This document shows positions 16,575 through 25,176 of a stretch of DNA of 64,000 nt, one piece after another. Where the stretch lies: positions 310,001 to 374,000 of the forward strand of contig JADKBM010000016.1 of the NCBI GenBank assembly GCA_016715115.1, written 5' to 3'. This DNA comes from Acidobacteriota bacterium (GTDB lineage: Bacteria > Acidobacteriota > Blastocatellia > Pyrinomonadales > Pyrinomonadaceae). Numbering within the stretch: the stretch's first letter is position 1; the number at the start of each line of letters is the position of its first letter. Under the pieces are notes generated by a model that was given only the letters and a program-made list of their open reading frames with translations, was not told the DNA's origin and did not search any database. The translations under genes were made by a program, and so were the position numbers.

Positions 16575-17751
16575 ATCCGTTGAGCGGGTTTGCGTAAAAG
16601 GCGTCGGTCTTCCAATTCATCAGATTCCATTTGCCGGTTCCGATCACCTTCACGGGGATCACGACCTTTTGATCGCCGAGCTTGTTTTTTGAAGCAATGC
16701 CGTCGTCAACGAGATTTCCGTCCGAGCCGACCTTGAAATTCGCCTCGCGGATCTGCGTTCCCTGATAGAAGAGTTTGACCGTGTAATCGCCCGGCATATC
16801 CTTCATAAATTTCGACTGCGGATACTTCATCGAACCGCGCGGATTCAGGAACGCGTGAAACTTGTACCACGCCATCACATATTCTTCCCATTGCGATGCC
16901 GCCTTGTCGTCGTTGCGATTGGGGAAACGCCTCTGCTTGGCGCTGATCTCGCCCATATCGTCGGTCGTCGCGATCTGCGCCCCGTTGTAAAACAGCCGCG
17001 CCTCAAGTTGCCCGAGCGTATATTCGCCCTTGAGCCACATCGTCACGGCCGTCAGCGGCGACCATTGGTCGCGTGAATAATCGAGCCAGACGTAGCCGAT
17101 CGGGAGGTTCCAATCCTGATCGACGTAATAGGTGTAGACGTTTTTCCACATCGGGATCTTGGGCAGCGCGTCGGGTTTGTATTTTGCGACCTTGTACTTC
17201 CCTTCAAAGACGACCTCGCCGTTCTTGTCGGTGATCTTGATCCCGAACGTGCCGACGGCGTCCGTCGAAGTGTTCTCGTGTTTGTTCGACGTTCGCGGCG
17301 TGTTGAGTTCCGCGGTCTGCTCGTTGCCGTTGCGCACGTTTTCTTCGAGCGGTTCGCTGAACCACGCGGCGCCGTTCGGCAGAAAATACTCCGCCTTGTA
17401 GCGGAGCCGCTCGTTGCCTTTGTAAAACACCTTGAATTTCACTTGCGGCACCCAGCTCGTGAAGTTGTATTTGTTCTCACCCATTTTCCAATAGGTGTCG
17501 AGTGTGTCGCAGCGTATGTCGAGCGTCGTTTTCAGGAAAACGGGATTCTCATTGGCGACCGGCTTGAGCGGCAGGTCGGATGCGGTGACCGTCGAAACCG
17601 TGTTCGAATTCGTTCGGTCCGGCGTGGCCGTGGTCATAGGCGTCGCCTGGGGCGTCGGTTTCGGCCCGATCTTCGGTATGTTGATCTTGATCTGCGCGCT
17701 CGCGACGGCGACCGCAAAAACTAAGAAAGTTATCGTGGAAATTGTCTTCAT
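16561..17751 (-). CDS. Exported hypothetical protein
   Basis: 396 residues from 17751, with AAGGAG 7 bases upstream. The signal peptide ends at ASAQ; a Pro/Thr-rich linker (KIGPKPTPQATPMTTATPDR) follows, then a beta-rich region with many aromatic residues (DTYWKMGENKYNFTSWVPQV, YYVDQDWNLPIGYVWLDYSR). No enzyme motif is recognised. The linker style matches the lectin-domain protein at 9840. Convergent with coaX, with a 14-bp overlap of 3' ends. Confidence 0.75.
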   Translation of the reverse strand: MKTISTITFLVFAVAVASAQIKINIPKIGPKPTPQATPMTTATPDRTNSNTVSTVTASDLPLKPVANENPVFLKTTLDIRCDTLDTYWKMGENKYNFTSWVPQVKFKVFYKGNERLRYKAEYFLPNGAAWFSEPLEENVRNGNEQTAELNTPRTSNKHENTSTDAVGTFGIKITDKNGEVVFEGKYKVAKYKPDALPKIPMWKNVYTYYVDQDWNLPIGYVWLDYSRDQWSPLTAVTMWLKGEYTLGQLEARLFYNGAQIATTDDMGEISAKQRRFPNRNDDKAASQWEEYVMAWYKFHAFLNPRGSMKYPQSKFMKDMPGDYTVKLFYQGTQIREANFKVGSDGNLVDDGIASKNKLGDQKVVIPVKVIGTGKWNLMNWKTDAFYANPLNGFIVP

Positions 17752-17858
17752 TCTTCGCTCCTTGGTTTCTAAATGAACAAGCCATTAAGAATAGGACGCC
17801 GTGCGGCATCCTTCGGTTACATCCGCGGAAACAAAAATAGAACCGGCCGCGAACACAG

Positions 17859-17893
17859 AACGACCCGGCGAGATGGTTCTGCGCCGGGCCGTT
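17859..17893 (-). terminator. Possible terminator hairpin after the 17917-18738 gene
   Basis: AACGACCCGGCG (17859-17870) pairs with CGCCGGGCCGTT (17882-17893) with one mismatch and an 11-base loop. It lies 24 bases beyond the stop of the minus-strand gene. No T-run follows, so the assignment is tentative. Confidence 0.4.
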
Positions 17894-17916
17894 CCAAAAT
17901 CAGAATTAGGTCGGGA

Positions 17917-18738
17917 CTACACTCCACAGGCCGCCTGCAATTCCTTGATCTCGACCGCCTTGCTGCCGATGATCTCCCAAGCCTGCGTTCCGCCGCCCTC
18001 GTAGTATTCGCCGTAAACGAGAAACTCCAACTTGCCGTCGCCGTTGAGATCGGCGACCGCCGACAGCATATAGCGGCTCGGGGCGCCGAATTCCACCCGC
18101 CGTTTGACGAACTCGCCCGCGAGCAGCGTGTCGCGGACCTTTCCGCCGACGATCTTGCGCAAAACGAGCATCGAGTAATCGCCGGGTTTCGCGCTCGGCG
18201 TGATGATCTCCGGCCACGTGCCGGCTTCGAGCAGAACCTCTTCGACGCCGTCACCTTCGAGATCGATCCGCCAGGCGCGGATATTCTGCGGCTTCGCCTT
18301 CGGCAGCCCCTTCGTCCTTAGAATTCCGGCAACGACGCGCGTGTAGGTCGCGGCGGCGGCCTTCTTGGTCAGTTCGGTCGGAACGCGCGGCATCGGGTTC
18401 CAGGTCGCGTTCGCTCCGATCGCGACTCCGTTGTCGGAACTCGATCGATCCTCGATCTTGCGGTTCTTGAACGGCGTGTACCAGAATCCCTCGCACGGCA
18501 CTTCTTCTTCGGGTTTGTCGCCGACGAGATCGACGGTCGAGCCGTCGAGTTTGTACCATTTGTAGGCATCTTCGCCATTCATCTTCGGACCGAGCGCCGC
18601 GGCGTTCACCCATTTGCCGTCCTTCCATCCACCGATCAGCCCGCCCACTTTGATGTCGACGATCGGGACGATTCCGGATTGTGCAAAAGCCGACGCGACG
18701 AAGATCAACAAACACGCCGTAACAATGATCTCTCTCAT
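17917..18738 (-). CDS. Exported hypothetical protein with a calcium-loop-like repeat
   Basis: 273 residues with a signal peptide ending near FAQ. The segment VADLNGDGKLEFLVYGEYYE resembles an FG-GAP/VCBS strand with a calcium loop (DLNGDGKLE), and IDLEGDGVEEVLLEAG about 60 residues earlier is a second weaker copy. The N-terminal part (VGGLIGGWKDGKWVN) is unknown. No catalytic residues. It lies 9 bases upstream of the next minus-strand feature's end, suggesting an operon with the repeat protein at 18748-19167. Confidence 0.72.
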   Translation of the reverse strand: MREIIVTACLLIFVASAFAQSGIVPIVDIKVGGLIGGWKDGKWVNAAALGPKMNGEDAYKWYKLDGSTVDLVGDKPEEEVPCEGFWYTPFKNRKIEDRSSSDNGVAIGANATWNPMPRVPTELTKKAAAATYTRVVAGILRTKGLPKAKPQNIRAWRIDLEGDGVEEVLLEAGTWPEIITPSAKPGDYSMLVLRKIVGGKVRDTLLAGEFVKRRVEFGAPSRYMLSAVADLNGDGKLEFLVYGEYYEGGGTQAWEIIGSKAVEIKELQAACGV

Positions 18739-18747
18739 TTGATTATC

Positions 18748-19167
18748 CTACTTGTTTCCAAAAAAGAAGAAAAAGAACAGCGCCGCGTGTTCCGCCTTGA
18801 TGCCCTCGGCATAACCGATGGTTCGCCGTGAGCCGTCGTCGACACGACCGTTCGAATTGACGTAACCGAGCGTTGAATGGCTTGAATTCTCGACCGAGCC
18901 GTTCGGATTGACGTATCCGAGCGTCCGCCGCGAACTGTCCTCGACCATCCCGTTCTCCTTGATGTATCCGAGCGTTCGCCGCGAACTGTCTTCGATCGTG
19001 CCGTTGTCTTTGATATAGCCGAGCGTCCGGCGCGACGAATCTTCGACCGTTCCGCTCGAACTGATATAGCCGATCGTCCGCCGCGAACTGTCCTCGACTG
19101 CCTGTCCAAACGCGCCGACGGCCGAGAGCGCGAACAAAAGAAAGATAAAGGCTGCTTTGATTTTCAT
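18748..19167 (-). CDS. Exported 17-residue-repeat protein (beta-flower-like)
   Basis: The start at 19167 is chosen because the signal peptide (MKIKAAFIFLLFALSAVGAF) begins there, with GGAG about 11 bases upstream; another ATG at 19176 is possible. After the signal come six tandem units of about 17 residues, consensus VEDSSRRTLGYIKxNG, nearly identical in the first four. The pattern resembles a beta-flower-type repeat fold (from memory). The C-terminus is odd: a run of seven phenylalanines (LFFFFFFFGNK in character), which could be a membrane or sorting anchor. Encoded next to the exported gene at 17917. Function unknown. Confidence 0.75.
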   Translation of the reverse strand: MKIKAAFIFLLFALSAVGAFGQAVEDSSRRTIGYISSSGTVEDSSRRTLGYIKDNGTIEDSSRRTLGYIKENGMVEDSSRRTLGYVNPNGSVENSSHSTLGYVNSNGRVDDGSRRTIGYAEGIKAEHAALFFFFFFGNK

Positions 19168-19294
19168 ATGCGTCATGGCTCCGGGGGCCTTTTCGCGGTC
19201 CGAGTTCAATATATGTTTACCCCGGCGTTTTGTAAACCGAAGGTGAAGATTGTCCGGAATCACCACGCTCAATTGTCAGAACGTTTCTTCCATT

Positions 19295-20083
19295 TTATCC
19301 GAGCGCCTCGGCGATCGCGGCCCGCGTCTTTTTCAATACCGGCATCAGGTCGGTTTCGACCGAAAGGCCTTTGGTTTCGATGGGCGGCAGGAGGATCATT
19401 TCGATCGTTCCGCCAAATGCGACTCCGGTGCGCTTGCCCATCATTCGGTCGGTTTCGCGGATCGCGACCGGCACGATCGGCGCTTCGGTCTGCATCGCAA
19501 GGTGAAACGCGCCCTTTTTGAACGGCAAGAGTTCGCCAGGCATCGCGCGCGTGCCTTCGGCAAAAACGCCGAACGAGTAGCCGCTTTCGAGGACCTCCTT
19601 CGCTTTGCGCATCGACTGCATCGCCTTTTCGGGATTGCGCCGGTCGATCGCGATGATGTTGACGAATCCCATCCCGACGCCAAGGATCGGAACCTTCAGC
19701 AATTCTTTTTTTCCGACCAGACCGAGCCGCCGTCCGGTGAAGGCGAAAAGCGCGGCAGTATCGAGATAGCTTCGGTGATTTGATACAAAAACGTAATTCT
19801 CGTTGGGGTCGAGATTTTCCGCTCCGGTGACCTTGATCTCGGCACCGCACGCCCAAAGCCACATTCTCGCGCCCCAGAAACACCACGGATAGAGCCAGAG
19901 TTTGCGATTGATGATCCGGAGGAGAATCATCAACGGCAACGCGACGCAGAGCAACAGACTTCCCGCAACGATCCAGCCCCACCAATATCGGAGTTTGCCG
20001 AAAAACCGGGATTTGTTAGACTCTTTGACAGGAAAAGTCAGCTTCTTGTTTTGTTCAATTGCTTCGAGAGAAACGTCTTGCAT
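19295..20083 (-). CDS. plsC: 1-acyl-sn-glycerol-3-phosphate acyltransferase (PlsC family)
   Basis: 262 residues from the ATG at 20083. A membrane segment (WWGWIVAGSLLLCVALPLMI) precedes the acyltransferase blocks: SNHRSYLDT (NHxxxxD), the second block around GKKELLKVPILG, FAEGTRAMPGELLPFKKGA (EGTR) and PIVPVAI. It transfers an acyl chain to lysophosphatidate in the inner membrane to make phosphatidate. Its start codon overlaps that of the divergent M14 peptidase gene in the tetranucleotide CATG. No ribosome site is clear; a TTG two codons upstream is an alternative start. Confidence 0.88.
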   Translation of the reverse strand: MQDVSLEAIEQNKKLTFPVKESNKSRFFGKLRYWWGWIVAGSLLLCVALPLMILLRIINRKLWLYPWCFWGARMWLWACGAEIKVTGAENLDPNENYVFVSNHRSYLDTAALFAFTGRRLGLVGKKELLKVPILGVGMGFVNIIAIDRRNPEKAMQSMRKAKEVLESGYSFGVFAEGTRAMPGELLPFKKGAFHLAMQTEAPIVPVAIRETDRMMGKRTGVAFGGTIEMILLPPIETKGLSVETDLMPVLKKTRAAIAEALG

Positions 20084-22484
20084 GGTCAATAGTCATAAAT
20101 CTATATCGTTTGCAGCGATTTCCAAAATCGCCGCCGTTCTTTTTTGTCTGCTCGCGGTCCACGTTCGGGCGCAGGTTCCGCCGTCGCCGAAAGCGTTTCT
20201 CGGGTTCAATCCGACCGACGACCGGACGATCGCCGACTGGAAACAGATCACCGATTATTTTGCAAAACTCGATGCCGGAAGTCCGAAGGTTTCGGTTCGC
20301 GAGATCGGACGAACGACGCTCGGGAAACCGCAGATCGCGGTTTTCATCTCCGCTGCCGAGAACATCCGGAATCTGGAAAAACTCAGGCAGATCAACGCCA
20401 AACTCGCGAATCCGGCGTCGATCAAAGATGGCGGCGAACTCCAGGACCTTTTGAAACGCGGCAAGGCAATCGTCTCGATCTCGTGCTCGATCCACTCGAC
20501 CGAGATCGTCGCTTCGCAAATGTCGCTGAACTTCGCCTACGCGCTCGCGACCGCGACCGACGCCGGCACCGAGGAGATCTTGAAGAACACGGTTCTGATC
20601 CTGATCCCGACGTCGAATCCGGACGGCATCGACATCGTCGCCGATTGGTATCGGAAGACATTGGACACGAAGTTCGAAGGCACGAATCCGCCCGAGCTTT
20701 ACCATCATTACGCCGGCCACGACAACAACCGCGACTGGTTCATGCTCAACCTGCGCGAGACGCAGAACATCACGAAACTTTACTGGCAGGAATGGTTTCC
20801 GCAGATCGTCTACGACATTCACCAGCAGGGCCAGAACGGCTCGCGGCTGACGATCCCGCCGTTCTTCGATCCTCCGAATCCGCGCATCGCGCCGCTGATC
20901 CTCCGCGATCTCGGAACGATCGGCTACAAGATGGCGGCCGATATCCAGGCTCAGGGGCTTTCGGGCGTCGCGACGAACGCGACCTACGATACCTGGTGGC
21001 ACGGCGGATTTCGCTCGGCGCCTTACTTTCACAACTCGATCGGAATACTCTCGGAGGCGGCGAGCGCGAACCTGATGACTCCGGTCACGGTCACGCCCGA
21101 GCAGTTGCAGCGCAGTTCGACGCGCGGGATGCGTTCCGCGCTCGAGACGGCGACGAACTTTCCGGACGCCTGGCCGGGCGGCGTCTGGCGGCCCGCCGAC
21201 ATAGCCCGTTTGGAGTCGATCGCGTCCCGCTCGCTGCTTGAGATGGCGGCCAAATTTCGCGAGCGATACCTGCGCAATTTTTACGAACTCGGCAAGGCGA
21301 ACCTGACCCCGAAAGCGGATGATCCGCAAGCGTTTCTGGTTACGGCCGGGCAACCGAACGCCGAATCGGTCTCGCGGTTTCTCGAGATCCTGATGTGGCA
21401 AGGCATTGAGGTTCAAGAGATGACCGAAGAAGGTTACTTTGCGATGGAGCAAAAGAAACCCGACGATTTTCACGAAATGCCGCTCGGGTCGTTTTTCGTC
21501 TTCGTCAATCAATCGCAAAAGAACAACATCCTGAGCCTGTTCGAAAAGCAGGTCTATCCGAACCGGCTCAATCCGAACGGCGAGGCCGAGGTTCCGTACG
21601 ACGTCGCCGGCTGGACGTTGCCGCTCCAAATGGGCGTCGAGGCGGTTCCGGTCTGGAATACGCGCGATCTGGACAAGTTTCGCGCGACTCTCAAAAGGGT
21701 CGCCAAGATCGATCAGGTGCGGGCCGTTTTGAATCTGAAACCGGCGTCGGCGCCGTTCGACAAGCTTTCGAATCCGTTGAAAACGAATCCGCGCGTCGGA
21801 CTCTACAAGGGTTTCATCTCATCGATGGACGAGGGCTGGACGCGGTTCGTCCTCGACAACTATCAGATTCGGTATTCGACGGTTTCGGACAAGGACGTGC
21901 GCGGCGGAAAACTCGAATTCGATTCGATCATCTTGCCGGCCGACGGCGAGAACGCGATCGTCCGCGGCCTCAGTGCCGAGCGATATCCGGCCGAGATCGC
22001 CGGCGGGATCGGCGAGGAAGGCGTCGAACAACTCAAGAAATGGGTCGAAAATGGCGGCACTCTGATCTGTTTCGACGACAGTTGCGAGCTTGTCATCAAA
22101 CGCTTCGAGCTTCCGATGAAGAACGTCCTCAGCGGTCTGAAACGAAACGAGTTTTACAATCCGGGATCGATCGTCGAGCTTGACGTCGACCGGCGATCCA
22201 ACCTTTCGCGCGGGCTAAACGAAAAGACGCCGGCCTACTTCACCAACAGTTCGGCGTGGGAAATCATCGACACCGGCCGCGTCCGATCGGTCGCGAAATA
22301 TGCCGCGAAAGACGCTTTGATGTCCGGTTGGATGCTCGGCGAAAAGCATCTGAACGGCAAAACCGCGCTCGCCGAAACGATCTACGGCAAAGGCCGGATC
22401 ATCCTCTTCGGGTTCCGCCCGCAGCACCGCGGGCAAACGTTCGGGACGTTCCCGTTCATCTTCAACGCGTTGGAGAAGCCCTGA
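20082..22484 (+). CDS. Exported M14-family zinc carboxypeptidase
   Basis: 800 residues from the ATG at 20082, followed by a signal peptide (ISKIAAVLFCLLAVHVRAQ). The zinc triad is H138 and E141 (SIHSTEI) plus H247 (YDIHQQG); substrate-site residues appear in PTSNPDG and NNRDWFML; the catalytic glutamate is likely in GILSEAAS. The C-terminal half (from about residue 430) has a class-I-glutamine-amidotransferase-like look (SIILPADGENAI, LKKWVENGGTLICFDDS). M14 enzymes of this long type release C-terminal residues outside the cytoplasm. Divergent from plsC, with overlapping start codons. Confidence 0.88.
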   Translation: MVNSHKSISFAAISKIAAVLFCLLAVHVRAQVPPSPKAFLGFNPTDDRTIADWKQITDYFAKLDAGSPKVSVREIGRTTLGKPQIAVFISAAENIRNLEKLRQINAKLANPASIKDGGELQDLLKRGKAIVSISCSIHSTEIVASQMSLNFAYALATATDAGTEEILKNTVLILIPTSNPDGIDIVADWYRKTLDTKFEGTNPPELYHHYAGHDNNRDWFMLNLRETQNITKLYWQEWFPQIVYDIHQQGQNGSRLTIPPFFDPPNPRIAPLILRDLGTIGYKMAADIQAQGLSGVATNATYDTWWHGGFRSAPYFHNSIGILSEAASANLMTPVTVTPEQLQRSSTRGMRSALETATNFPDAWPGGVWRPADIARLESIASRSLLEMAAKFRERYLRNFYELGKANLTPKADDPQAFLVTAGQPNAESVSRFLEILMWQGIEVQEMTEEGYFAMEQKKPDDFHEMPLGSFFVFVNQSQKNNILSLFEKQVYPNRLNPNGEAEVPYDVAGWTLPLQMGVEAVPVWNTRDLDKFRATLKRVAKIDQVRAVLNLKPASAPFDKLSNPLKTNPRVGLYKGFISSMDEGWTRFVLDNYQIRYSTVSDKDVRGGKLEFDSIILPADGENAIVRGLSAERYPAEIAGGIGEEGVEQLKKWVENGGTLICFDDSCELVIKRFELPMKNVLSGLKRNEFYNPGSIVELDVDRRSNLSRGLNEKTPAYFTNSSAWEIIDTGRVRSVAKYAAKDALMSGWMLGEKHLNGKTALAETIYGKGRIILFGFRPQHRGQTFGTFPFIFNALEKP

Positions 22485-22592
22485 TTTGAGAATAAAGCGT
22501 TCGGCGCGCGAATCACGATCGTTTCAGATCCCCGCGAATCCGGTCAGGCGCGGCGGTTTCACATTTAATGCCGGAACTCTTATCATTAAGGG

Positions 22593-24923
22593 ATGAGTTT
22601 CAGCCGCCTTTTCATTGCTGTCTGCATCGTCGCTTCCCTGCTTTCAAGTGTCACCGCCAAAGAGAACGGTTACTTTTCTTTCGTTTCCGAACCGTCGGTG
22701 CGGATCGGACTCTCGACGAACGCCGGAAGCGTGACGATCACGACGGCTGACACGTCACTGATCGCGGTCACCGGCGATGACGCCGACAAGGTGCTTTCAG
22801 TCAACCGTATCACCGTAGCGCCGCGGCTTTATCGCCCGCCGGTCATCGAATTCTTCCGGTTTGAGATCCCAAATCTCGAAACTCAGGCCGATGCCGATGA
22901 TCTCGCCAAAGAACTCCGCGACGCCGGCGAGAAGGCGACCGCTTCGCTCGACTGGACAAACAATAAATGGCGGATTCAGATCGGCGACAGCAAGGAAACC
23001 ATCGAGGAAGCCAACGACTATAAGGCGGCACTCGCGGAAAAAGGATTCGAGGACGTAGTCATTGTCACCGAAAAGAAAACGCAGCCGTCCGAAGAAGCCG
23101 TCGCGCTTTCGGAGCAGCTTCGCAACAATCCGAATCCGAAATCCGAAAATCGAAGCTTGATCAAACCGACCACCTCGACACAACCGACGACAAACGCCCC
23201 GATCGCGCCGAACGTCAAGGAGATCTTGATCTCCGGCGGCGCCGAATCCGCGAGATTCTCTTCGTTCAAGCCCATCTCGTTCGGCTCGCTCAACCAACGC
23301 GCTGTTCCCGTCAAGCTCAACGGCAAGGCCTACCGCGGCCGCGTCGAGGTTTTCGTGAATTCACGCGGCAGCCTGACGGTCGTCAACGTCGTTCCGATCG
23401 AGGAATACCTGCTCGGCGTCGTCCCGAAAGAACTCGGGTTGCCGTCTCTCGAAGCGCAGAAAGCTCAGGCCGTGGCCGCGCGCACGTACGCGATCGCGAA
23501 CCTCGGCGGTTATTCGACTCAGGGATTCGATCTTCTGCCGACCGTCTGGTCGCAGGTTTACGGCGGTGTGTCGGCGGAAACGACGATGGGAACGATGGCC
23601 GTGACGCAGACCCGCGGGATCGTCGGAACATACAACGGCAAGGCGATCAACGCTCTTTACACTTCAACGTGCGGCGGACGCACCGAGAATTCCGAGAACA
23701 TTTTCGAATTCAATGAGCCGTATTTGCGCGGCGTCGAGTGTTCGCTTGAAGGTCGCAAGCATTTCGAACCGTTCCTGATCCGAAGTTCGCGCGAGTTGCC
23801 GAAGGTCGAGTCCGACGACCGGCTCGAACTAGTGCGGCTTTCGTCGCAGTTTGCGGTCAACGGGTTCGTGATGGCGACGAACCGCTTCACCGACGAGTGG
23901 TTCGATCTGCCGCCGAACGAGACCGAGCTTCGGAGCTGGATCAATCAGCTCGCGCTTAAACTCGGCAAACCGGTCCCGGCGTTTTCGTACGACCTCGTCA
24001 AATCGATCGAATTCGCGAATATGCTCGCGAAGATGATGTACGCGGAAGGGCAGACCGATATGCTGATGAGCGAATCGGACATCAATTACCAGCTTTCATT
24101 CACCGACGCCGCCGACATCGACAAGGACAAGCGCGCGAACCTGGCGATGCTCTTCCGCGACGGCTGGTTGTCGCTTTACCCGGACTCTAATTTCCGTCCG
24201 CACCGACCGATGCCGCGTGCGAAACTGTTGCGGTTGATCGAGAATATCTACGCCAAACGCAAGCTGACGCCGGCCTTGCAGTCCGGCGAGGCGCGTCCGA
24301 CCGCGGACGGCAAGCTGATCCTCAAAAGCGGACGCAACGAAAGGCCGATGACGGTCAGTCCGAACGTCTTTCTTTTTCGTGAATTCGGAGGCCAGTTCTA
24401 TCAGGTGAAGGAAGTCGCGCTGATCGGCGGCGAGCAGGTGGCGTATCAGACGAACGCCGCGGGCGAGATCGCTTATCTTGAGGTGAAACCGTCGGATGAG
24501 CCGACGGTCGCCGAAAAGATGTCGCCATTCACGATCTGGAACGTAAGCCTTGCGGCCGGCGCCGTGCAGTCGCGCCTGTCGCGCTACGTTCGCGGCATCG
24601 GCACGCTTCTCGACGTTAACATCAAGCAAAAGGGCTTTTCGCGCCGCGCGACCGAACTCGAGATCATCGGAACGAATGGGCGCTTTTCGCTCAAAGGCGG
24701 CAAGATCCGATCGGCTCTGCGTTTGAAAGAGCAATTGTTCGTGATGAACAAGCGCTATGACACCGGCGGTCGCGTCACATCTTACCAGTTCACCGGCCGC
24801 GGCTGGGGCCACGGCGTCGGGATGTGCCAGTACGGCGCCTTCGGCCTCGCCAAAATGGGCGTCAAATACGATGCGATCATCAAGCACTACTACACGGGCG
24901 CCGAATTGACGAAAGCGTACTAG
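22593..24923 (+). CDS. Exported SpoIID/LytB-domain protein with SPOR-like segment
   Basis: 776 residues with a signal peptide (LFIAVCIVASLLSSVTA). Residues of about 85-150 form a SPOR-like domain (DADDLAKELRDAGEKATAS). Residues of about 240-390 are the SpoIID/LytB domain: VVPIEEYLLGVVPKELG, QKAQAVAARTYAIANLG, STCGGRTENSENIF. The C-terminus closes with GRGWGHGVGMCQYGAFGLAK, the signature block. SpoIID enzymes are lytic transglycosylases acting on denuded peptidoglycan; here the role is presumably cell-wall remodelling in a non-sporulator. A long insertion (residues 400-690) separates the two halves of the family. Array C starts at the stop codon. Confidence 0.87.
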   Translation: MSFSRLFIAVCIVASLLSSVTAKENGYFSFVSEPSVRIGLSTNAGSVTITTADTSLIAVTGDDADKVLSVNRITVAPRLYRPPVIEFFRFEIPNLETQADADDLAKELRDAGEKATASLDWTNNKWRIQIGDSKETIEEANDYKAALAEKGFEDVVIVTEKKTQPSEEAVALSEQLRNNPNPKSENRSLIKPTTSTQPTTNAPIAPNVKEILISGGAESARFSSFKPISFGSLNQRAVPVKLNGKAYRGRVEVFVNSRGSLTVVNVVPIEEYLLGVVPKELGLPSLEAQKAQAVAARTYAIANLGGYSTQGFDLLPTVWSQVYGGVSAETTMGTMAVTQTRGIVGTYNGKAINALYTSTCGGRTENSENIFEFNEPYLRGVECSLEGRKHFEPFLIRSSRELPKVESDDRLELVRLSSQFAVNGFVMATNRFTDEWFDLPPNETELRSWINQLALKLGKPVPAFSYDLVKSIEFANMLAKMMYAEGQTDMLMSESDINYQLSFTDAADIDKDKRANLAMLFRDGWLSLYPDSNFRPHRPMPRAKLLRLIENIYAKRKLTPALQSGEARPTADGKLILKSGRNERPMTVSPNVFLFREFGGQFYQVKEVALIGGEQVAYQTNAAGEIAYLEVKPSDEPTVAEKMSPFTIWNVSLAAGAVQSRLSRYVRGIGTLLDVNIKQKGFSRRATELEIIGTNGRFSLKGGKIRSALRLKEQLFVMNKRYDTGGRVTSYQFTGRGWGHGVGMCQYGAFGLAKMGVKYDAIIKHYYTGAELTKAY

Positions 24924-25012
24924 GATTTGGGAATTGCGATTTGGGAATTGGGATTTCGGATTTGGGAATTGCGATTTGGGATTTGGGATTTGGGATTTGC
25001 GATTCGAGACTT
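24924..25012. repeat. Array C: GGGATTT/GGGAATT heptamer words
   Basis: It begins directly at the stop of the SpoIID gene (TAG followed by GATTTGGGAATTGCG). About twelve words of 7 bp (GGGAATT, GCGATTT, GGGATTT, CGGATTT) are in one orientation. The same words occur in arrays D, E-left and F. Confidence 0.85.
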
Positions 25013-25021
25013 GAGATCCAC

Positions 25022-25052
25022 GAGTCAGTACCGCCTGCGTGAGCGGGCGGGC
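25022..25052 (+). repeat. Half-copy of the GAGTC...GTACC palindromic element
   Basis: The sequence from 25022 (GAGTCAGTACCGCCTGCGTG, then AGCGGGCGGG) aligns base for base, with a few substitutions, to the left arm of the 32-bp inverted repeat at 63662-63693. No matching right arm was found nearby, so this is a solo half. Confidence 0.5.
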
Positions 25053-25125
25053 AATCGCTGTAAAACGAGCGTATCGAGCATTGCGAACCGCTTGATAACG
25101 ATTCTTCGGAAACAACCCGCGACAG

Positions 25126-25164
25126 AGCAAGTCGGAACCGCATTCCTGGCGGTTCCGACTTGCT
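25126..25164 (-). terminator. 16-bp perfect hairpin downstream of the RTX gene
   Basis: AGCAAGTCGGAACCGC (25126-25141) and GCGGTTCCGACTTGCT (25149-25164) pair perfectly around a 7-base loop. It lies 13 bases past the stop of the minus-strand RTX gene. The following minus-strand sequence is only partly T-rich (GGTTGTTT), so it is either a terminator or a mobile hairpin repeat. Confidence 0.55.
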
Positions 25165-25176
25165 TCGTCGAATACA

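Noticed and set aside
20055..21629. 524-codon open frame on the minus strand inside the M14 peptidase gene
   Set aside because: An antisense shadow caused by codon bias; the plus strand has the zinc ligands and signal peptide.
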